Source: Clostridiales bacterium (lineage in GTDB: Bacteria > Bacillota > Clostridia > Lachnospirales > WRAX01). From it: a stretch of 10,498 nt of DNA. The notes beneath the pieces were generated by a model, which saw only the letters and a list, made by a program, of their open reading frames with translations, was not told the origin of the DNA and searched no databases. Shown here one piece after another: positions 6,188-10,498 of this stretch (position 1 is its first letter; every line of letters begins with the position of its first letter). Where the stretch lies: assembly GCA_031277155.1 (NCBI GenBank), contig JAITMW010000106.1, forward strand, positions 1-10,498. The letters are read 5' to 3'. A program made the position numbers and the translations under genes.

Positions 6188-7084
6188 ATGCCGAAGGATT
6201 TTGAAACCATTTCGGCCAAAACCATTATAAGCAGGGTGAGCAAGCCCTCAAGCTGGTTTGGGGCGGAGTATAACATGAATATTTACCGCGGCTGCTCTCA
6301 TGGGTGCATCTATTGCGACAGCCGCAGCGACTGCTATCGAAACGCGGACTTTGACAGGATAAAGGTTAAGGAAAATGCCCTGCAAATAATCCGTGACGAG
6401 CTGCGGCGCAAAGTTAAAACAGGTGTTATTGCCACAGGCGCAATGAGCGACCCTTACAACCCGGCGGAGCGTGAACTAAAATTAAGCCGCCACGCCCTTG
6501 AATTGATGAATTCATTTGGGTTTGGCGCGGCTATAACGACAAAATCCGCCCTTATTGCCCGTGATATTGATGTGCTGCAAGACATAAAGAGTCATTCGCC
6601 CGTGATTGCGAAAATCACCGTGACCACGGCGGATGATGGCCTGTGCCAAAAGATAGAGCCTAATGCGGACGCAACGACCCGACGATTTGAGGCTGTGGCA
6701 AAATTAGCCCAGGGCGGCATTTATTGCGGCATATTGTTAAACCCCGTGCTGCCGTTTTTAACCGATACGCCGGAAAATATCGCGGGCGTGTTGCGCTTGG
6801 CAAAAGAGGCGGGGGCAAAATTTGTCCATACATTTATGGGCATGACATTGAGGGCGGGAAATCGCGAATATTTTTACAGCCGGCTGGATAAGGATTTCCC
6901 TGATGTAAGAGGCAAATATATCAAAAGATTTGGCAATCAATACAGCTGCACCGCGCCGGACGCCAAAAAGCTGTGGGGCATATTTTCAGCGGAATGTGAG
7001 CGGCTGGGCCTGCTGTATGACATGAAAGCAATTACCGGTAAATATAAATCGGGATATTATGGCAGGCAGCTGTCCCTGCTTTGA
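6188..7084 (+). CDS. SPL-family (spore photoproduct lyase-like) radical SAM protein
   Basis: A 298-residue radical SAM enzyme. The 4Fe-4S/SAM motif C-x3-C-x2-C is seen in YRGCSHGCIYCDSRSDCY (about residues 34-51). The following ATGAMSDPYNPAERELKLSRHALELM block and the ITTKSALIARDIDVL, ILLNPVLPFLTD and FVHTFMGMTLR strands match the SplB/Rv2578c-like group of radical SAM proteins. True spore photoproduct lyase repairs the thymine dimer formed in spore DNA. This shorter group is of unproven function, so DNA-lesion repair is only a suggestion. AAGGAG (6172-6177) lies ten bases before the chosen ATG. An ATG at 6181, only three bases from it, is out of frame and closes after seven codons. The gene lies 19 bases after yjbQ, with recQ in the same run. 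Confidence 0.88.
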   Translation: MPKDFETISAKTIISRVSKPSSWFGAEYNMNIYRGCSHGCIYCDSRSDCYRNADFDRIKVKENALQIIRDELRRKVKTGVIATGAMSDPYNPAERELKLSRHALELMNSFGFGAAITTKSALIARDIDVLQDIKSHSPVIAKITVTTADDGLCQKIEPNADATTRRFEAVAKLAQGGIYCGILLNPVLPFLTDTPENIAGVLRLAKEAGAKFVHTFMGMTLRAGNREYFYSRLDKDFPDVRGKYIKRFGNQYSCTAPDAKKLWGIFSAECERLGLLYDMKAITGKYKSGYYGRQLSLL

Positions 7085-7112
7085 CGGCGAGCAAGCCCAA
7101 AGGATTGGTGTT

Positions 7113-7748
7113 ATGATTGACTTTAAAAAAACGGAAAAAGAATTGTATCAGCCAAAAACCACGCCGTCTGTCATAGACGTGCCGGAGATGCTTTTCATCG
7201 CCATTGACGGCAAAGGCGACCCAAACACCGGCGCGGAATATGCCGAGGCGGTGCAGGCCTTATACGGCGTTGCGTATACAATCAAGATGGGCAATAAGGC
7301 TGTTTTGGAGTATGTTGTGCCGCCTTTGGAGGGCTTTTGGAGCGTCGCCGACCCTAATTTTAAGGGTGGCGGCCTGCCAATTACGGATAAAAGCAAATTT
7401 ATATGGACAATGATGATACGCCAGCCCGATTTTGTAACCGCCGAGATATTTCAAGCCGCCAAAGCCGCCCTTGCAAAGAAAAAGCCCGCCCTTGACACAT
7501 CAAAGGTGCGGCTTGAGAGGATTACAGAGGGGCTTTGCATGCAGGTAATGCACATCGGTGCCTATGATGATGAGCCCGCCACCATTGCCGCTATGGACAA
7601 ATACGCTGCAGAAAATGGCTATGAGGCAGATATGGACGGCCACCGCCGCCATCATGAAATTTATATTTCTGACCCGCGAAAAACGGCGGCGGACAAACTA
7701 AAAACCATAATAAGGCATCCAATCAGGAGACAGGCCCGTGACGCATAA
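7113..7748 (+). CDS. GyrI-like small-molecule-binding domain protein
   Basis: A 211-residue stand-alone GyrI-like protein (SOUL/BacR effector-binding fold) without a DNA-binding domain. The N-terminus KKTEKELYQPKTTPSVIDVP, then MLFIAIDGKGDPN, the LYGVAYTIKM strand and VVPPLEGFW (about 69-77) are the hallmarks of the branch exemplified by Listeria Lin2189. Some proteins of this branch have been described as hydrolases of cyclopropanoid DNA-alkylating toxins; others are simply called hypothetical. EGLCMQVMHIGAYDDEP and the HHEIYISDPRKT ending complete the fold. The start at 7113 is preferred because AAAGGA (7099-7104) lies eight bases before it and family proteins begin here. The in-frame ATG at 7059 would add 18 residues and overlap the radical SAM gene. 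It ends 15 bases before recQ. Confidence 0.87.
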   Translation: MIDFKKTEKELYQPKTTPSVIDVPEMLFIAIDGKGDPNTGAEYAEAVQALYGVAYTIKMGNKAVLEYVVPPLEGFWSVADPNFKGGGLPITDKSKFIWTMMIRQPDFVTAEIFQAAKAALAKKKPALDTSKVRLERITEGLCMQVMHIGAYDDEPATIAAMDKYAAENGYEADMDGHRRHHEIYISDPRKTAADKLKTIIRHPIRRQARDA

Positions 7749-7752
7749 CATT

Positions 7753-7766
7753 GGAGGCAAATTTTG
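7753..7766 (+). promoter_or_regulatory. Ribosome binding site fixing a TTG start for recQ
   Basis: GGAGG at 7753-7757 lies six bases before TTG at 7764-7766. No ATG or GTG stands between this site and the conserved FGYDNFRPGQ segment, so the TTG is the only start that keeps the complete N-terminus. Use of TTG would lower translation relative to the upstream genes. Confidence 0.8.
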
Positions 7767-9926
7767 ACAGCTATTGACACTTTGAAAGCATATTTTGGCT
7801 ATGACAATTTTCGCCCCGGGCAGGAAAGCCTCATTAACGACATTTTGGCGGGCAAAGATGTTTTGGGCATAATGCCAACCGGCGCCGGAAAATCCATTTG
7901 CTTCCAGGTGCCCGCATTGATGACAGATGGCATTGCTCTGGTGATTTCGCCGCTTATTTCGCTTATGAAGGACCAAGTCAATGCCCTCAATCAAACGGGG
8001 GCAGCGGCGGCTTTTATCAATTCCTCGCTGTCGGATGCGCAAATCGCCAAGGCGCTGCGAAACGCCGGTAATGATGCTTACAAGCTGATTTATGTCGCAC
8101 CGGAGCGCCTGGGCACTTATGATTTTATAAACTTTGCGGCCTCTGCTGACATTTCCATGGTGGTGGTGGACGAGGCCCATTGCATATCTCAATGGGGGCA
8201 GGATTTTCGCCCCAGCTATACCGCCATCCCAAATTTTGTGTCCGCATTGCGCAAACGTCCTATTTTATCGGCATTTACAGCTACGGCGACGCCCAAAGTC
8301 CGCGAGGACATCATCGAGAGGCTGGCTCTTAAAAGCCCGACGGTTTTGGTGGCCGGCTTTGACAGGCCAAATCTGTATTTGGACGTGCTTAAACCGCCGG
8401 ACAAAACCGCCGCCTTGGCATCATTTTTGGCGGACAGGAAAACGGCCTCCGGTATCGTCTATTGCTCCACGCGCAACACGGTGGAAGATGTGCATTTGGA
8501 GCTGCTAAAGCGGGGCTACAAAGCATCCCGCTATCACGCCGGTCTTACGGATAAAGAGCGGCACGATAATCAAGACGACTTTATTCACGACCGCATAAAT
8601 ATCATGGTCGCCACAAATGCTTTTGGCATGGGCATCGACAAGTCTGATTTGTCTTTTGTGGTGCATTTTAACATGCCCAAAGATGTTGAGGCATATTATC
8701 AGGAGGCCGGGCGCGCCGGGCGCGATGGCGAGCCTGCCCATTGCCTTTTGCTGCACGGCGGCAGGGATTATGCCACAAATTTGTGGCTTATTGACAACGG
8801 GGAGAACAAGGCACAGCTGGATTCGGCGACAGAGGCGCTGCTTAGAGAGCGAAACCTAAAGCGGCTTAATGAAATGGCCCTGTATTGCGAAACGCGGGAG
8901 TGTCTGCGGGCCTATATTTTGCGCTATTTCGGCGAAGAGCCGCCCGCCAATTGCGGCAATTGCGCAAATTGCAACACAACTTTTGAAGAGGTTGACATAA
9001 CGACGGAAGCCCAAAAAATTATCTCATGCGTTGCCCGCATGAGGGAGCGTTTTGGCGTCAAGATGATTATTGACGTGCTAAAAGGCAATGCAAACCAAAG
9101 GGTACGGAGCTTTAGGCTGGATGGGCTGTCCACTTTTGGCATAAGTCAGGCCGCCGCTGATAGGCTGGCTGATATGATAAACCAAATGATTTTGGATGGG
9201 TATTTACATAAAACCGCCGAAAAATTTCCGGTGATAAAATTGGGGCCGCGGGCAGCAGAGGCTTTGCGGCCCGGAAATAAAGTAATCATGAAGACCTCTG
9301 CGCGGACCCAAGAAGCAAAAAGAGCGCCCATGATGCCCCTGCGGCCTGTGGACGGCAGGCTGTATGAAGCCTTGAAAGCATTGCGCCTAAGCATCGCAAA
9401 CAAAAACGCATTGCCCGCTTTCACCATCTTCCATGACAGCACTTTGACGGATATGTGCATGAAAATGCCCGCAAGCATGGATGAAATGCTGGAAGTGTCG
9501 GGCGTGGGCCAGGTGAAAGCCCAGCGTTATGGACAGGCTTTTTTGGACATAATTAAGAATCACAGGGCAGATGCAGGTGCGGACAACGCTCCCCCGCCCT
9601 TTCATCCCAAGCAATACAATGCTGACGAGGTTGAAATCACTGAAGAAGCCGCCACCGTCAGCACCATTGCCGACCGCATCAATGTGCAGCTGCTGCAATG
9701 CGGCCTTGCCAAAATAACGGGCAAGCGCATTAACGACTGGTTGGTGTCGCAAAATTACCTGACTTTGGCCGTCATATATGGCAAGAATTTCAAAGTGCCC
9801 ACGAAAAAGGGCGAGCATCTGGGCATAGAGATGCAAGAGCGCGAAATAAGGGGCGAAAATGCCGTACTGAATTTCTACGCCTCCCGGGCGCAAATTTTTA
9901 TAGCTGAAAATGCCGGGAATATCTAA
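7764..9926 (+). CDS. recQ: ATP-dependent DNA helicase RecQ with HRDC and extra C-terminal module
   Basis: A 3'-5' DNA helicase of 720 residues acting in recombination and stalled-fork repair. Visible are the RecQ motif 0 (FRPGQ, 16-20), Walker A GAGKS (40-44), DEAH (136-139) with CISQWGQDFRPSY, FTATAT (171-176), and motifs V-VI (VATNAFGMGIDKSD; QEAGRAGRDGE, 313-323). The RecQ zinc motif is C380-x16-C397-x2-C400-x2-C403. A winged-helix RQC domain spans about 410-505 and an HRDC domain about 527-598. After a Pro-rich linker a further helical module (about 618-720; IADRINVQL, KITGKRINDWL, VPTKKGEHLGI) follows. This is absent from E. coli RecQ (about 610 residues) but common, as far as I recall, in clostridial RecQ. 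All catalytic motifs are intact. It is the last gene of the operon, and no strong terminator follows. Confidence 0.97.
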   Translation: MTAIDTLKAYFGYDNFRPGQESLINDILAGKDVLGIMPTGAGKSICFQVPALMTDGIALVISPLISLMKDQVNALNQTGAAAAFINSSLSDAQIAKALRNAGNDAYKLIYVAPERLGTYDFINFAASADISMVVVDEAHCISQWGQDFRPSYTAIPNFVSALRKRPILSAFTATATPKVREDIIERLALKSPTVLVAGFDRPNLYLDVLKPPDKTAALASFLADRKTASGIVYCSTRNTVEDVHLELLKRGYKASRYHAGLTDKERHDNQDDFIHDRINIMVATNAFGMGIDKSDLSFVVHFNMPKDVEAYYQEAGRAGRDGEPAHCLLLHGGRDYATNLWLIDNGENKAQLDSATEALLRERNLKRLNEMALYCETRECLRAYILRYFGEEPPANCGNCANCNTTFEEVDITTEAQKIISCVARMRERFGVKMIIDVLKGNANQRVRSFRLDGLSTFGISQAAADRLADMINQMILDGYLHKTAEKFPVIKLGPRAAEALRPGNKVIMKTSARTQEAKRAPMMPLRPVDGRLYEALKALRLSIANKNALPAFTIFHDSTLTDMCMKMPASMDEMLEVSGVGQVKAQRYGQAFLDIIKNHRADAGADNAPPPFHPKQYNADEVEITEEAATVSTIADRINVQLLQCGLAKITGKRINDWLVSQNYLTLAVIYGKNFKVPTKKGEHLGIEMQEREIRGENAVLNFYASRAQIFIAENAGNI

Positions 9927-10000
9927 TGCCCATGGGTAAAGTGCCTGGGAAGAAATTATGGTAACTATATATAATTCTACACCAATGGATTAAAGTCATT

Positions 10001-10032
10001 AAAAGACCACCACTATTTTAAATAGTGGCGGT
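10001..10032 (-). terminator. Terminator of the right-edge minus-strand gene
   Basis: Arms 10006-10017 (ACCACCACTATT) and 10021-10032 (AATAGTGGCGGT) pair over 12 positions with one A/C mismatch around a TTA loop. On the minus strand the stem is followed by TCTTTT (10005-10000). It lies 39 bases beyond the minus-strand stop. On the plus strand no T tract follows, so it is unlikely to be the main terminator for recQ. Confidence 0.75.
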
Positions 10033-10070
10033 TGGTGTCACTAGTTCAAAAATATCACAAGGATTGTCCT

Positions 10071-10498
10071 TTAATTTTGAGTGTTGACAGTCACAAGGAC
10101 TACAATGGATCCATCTTCTTGCTCTTCCCAAGAAACAAATGCGCCAACAGCAACATGTCTACCCCACTCGTTGACTGCATTACCATTTTCATCATACGGT
10201 AGCCTAAAGGCATGATATTCCCTGCTTCGAAAGCTCGTGAAAAGATCTGAAATATCATCATCTCGCTCAAAGTGTTGTCCGATTTCATCTAGTGTCATGC
10301 CAACACGAAACCCAAGAATCCCAAATCGTCCTGCTTCAACGCCATTAGTTCCAACAATCTCAACTGCCATTTCATCTTCAAAATAAACAAATAAGCCACC
10401 TTGGAACTCATATTCACCTCTGTCAACATTTATTGGCTGTCCAAATAGAGCTTCAATTTCACTTCTGCTATCACCTAACGAAATTATATAATCATTTA
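10071..10498 (-). CDS. Unrecognised protein, C-terminal part (5' truncated at the right edge)
   Basis: The frame is open from the right edge to the TGA... stop at 10071-10073 (read on the minus strand as TAA/TCA region before VNTQN). About 141 residues are visible, extending upstream of the internal Met at 10370 without a stop (NDYIISLGDSRSEIEALFGQP...). Two similar units can be read: SLGDSRSEIEALFGQP...GLFVYFEDEMAVEIVG and LGFRVGMTLDEIGQHFER...YHAFRLPY. Each has a G-x-(S/T)-xx-EI-xx-xF motif before a beta segment. This resembles the BamE/SmpA-like beta-lactamase-inhibitor fold of extracytoplasmic proteins, but that is a weak, by-eye likeness. No membrane segment is in the visible part; a signal or anchor would be in the missing N-terminus. 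Its GC content (about 40%) and AT-ending codons differ from the neighbours. Function unknown. Confidence 0.7.
   Translation of the reverse strand, partial: NDYIISLGDSRSEIEALFGQPINVDRGEYEFQGGLFVYFEDEMAVEIVGTNGVEAGRFGILGFRVGMTLDEIGQHFERDDDISDLFTSFRSREYHAFRLPYDENGNAVNEWGRHVAVGAFVSWEEQEDGSIVVLVTVNTQN

Noticed and set aside
7059..7112. Earlier ATG at 7059 as start of the GyrI-like protein
   Set aside because: It would overlap the radical SAM gene by 26 bases and add residues not expected in the family; the ATG at 7113 has AAAGGA at good spacing.
9927..9955. CCCATGGG and nearby CCTGGG as a recQ terminator
   Set aside because: The possible stem is very short and no T run follows, so it is not supported as a terminator.

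Overview
The window looks like chromosome of a low-to-medium GC Gram-positive anaerobe of the Clostridia (Bacillota). The pointers are strong AGGAGG-type ribosome binding sites, an ECF-transporter S component, a single-chain glycyl-tRNA synthetase of the alpha2 type, a SpoIIQ/LytM-like membrane protein with the degenerate active site seen in clostridial paralogs, and a radical-SAM protein of the spore-photoproduct-lyase family. Genes are tightly packed and the main part is about 50-55% GC in the lines I counted. This placement is inference; no rRNA or other taxonomic marker is present.

Layout. (1) 2-1297 is the 3' part of an old-yellow-enzyme/2,4-dienoyl-CoA-reductase-type flavoenzyme, closed by a good terminator. 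(2) 1464-3814 is one transcription unit: ECF S component, glycyl-tRNA synthetase and a DUF2500-like membrane-anchored protein, with a near-consensus promoter in front and a strong terminator behind. (3) 3979-4983 is a monocistronic membrane-anchored LytM-domain protein whose three metal ligands are all replaced. (4) 5018-5584, on the minus strand, is an FMN-dependent NAD(P)H oxidoreductase with a perfect TTGACA-17-TATAAT promoter and a leader that can fold. (5) 5779-9926 is a four-gene operon: YjbQ/UPF0047, SPL-family radical SAM, GyrI-like protein and RecQ helicase starting at TTG. (6) 9927-10498 is distinctly AT-richer (about 40% GC in 10081-10498 by my count) and carries the C-terminal part of an unrecognised minus-strand protein that runs off the right edge and has its own terminator.

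Most genes are ordinary housekeeping or metabolic genes. The best leads are the operon that puts an SPL-like radical SAM enzyme, a GyrI-like protein and RecQ together (a possible genotoxic-stress theme), the catalytically dead LytM protein, the unusually strong minus-strand promoter with its structured leader, and the compositional break at the right end. I see no CRISPR array, insertion sequence, tRNA, rRNA or clearly new system.
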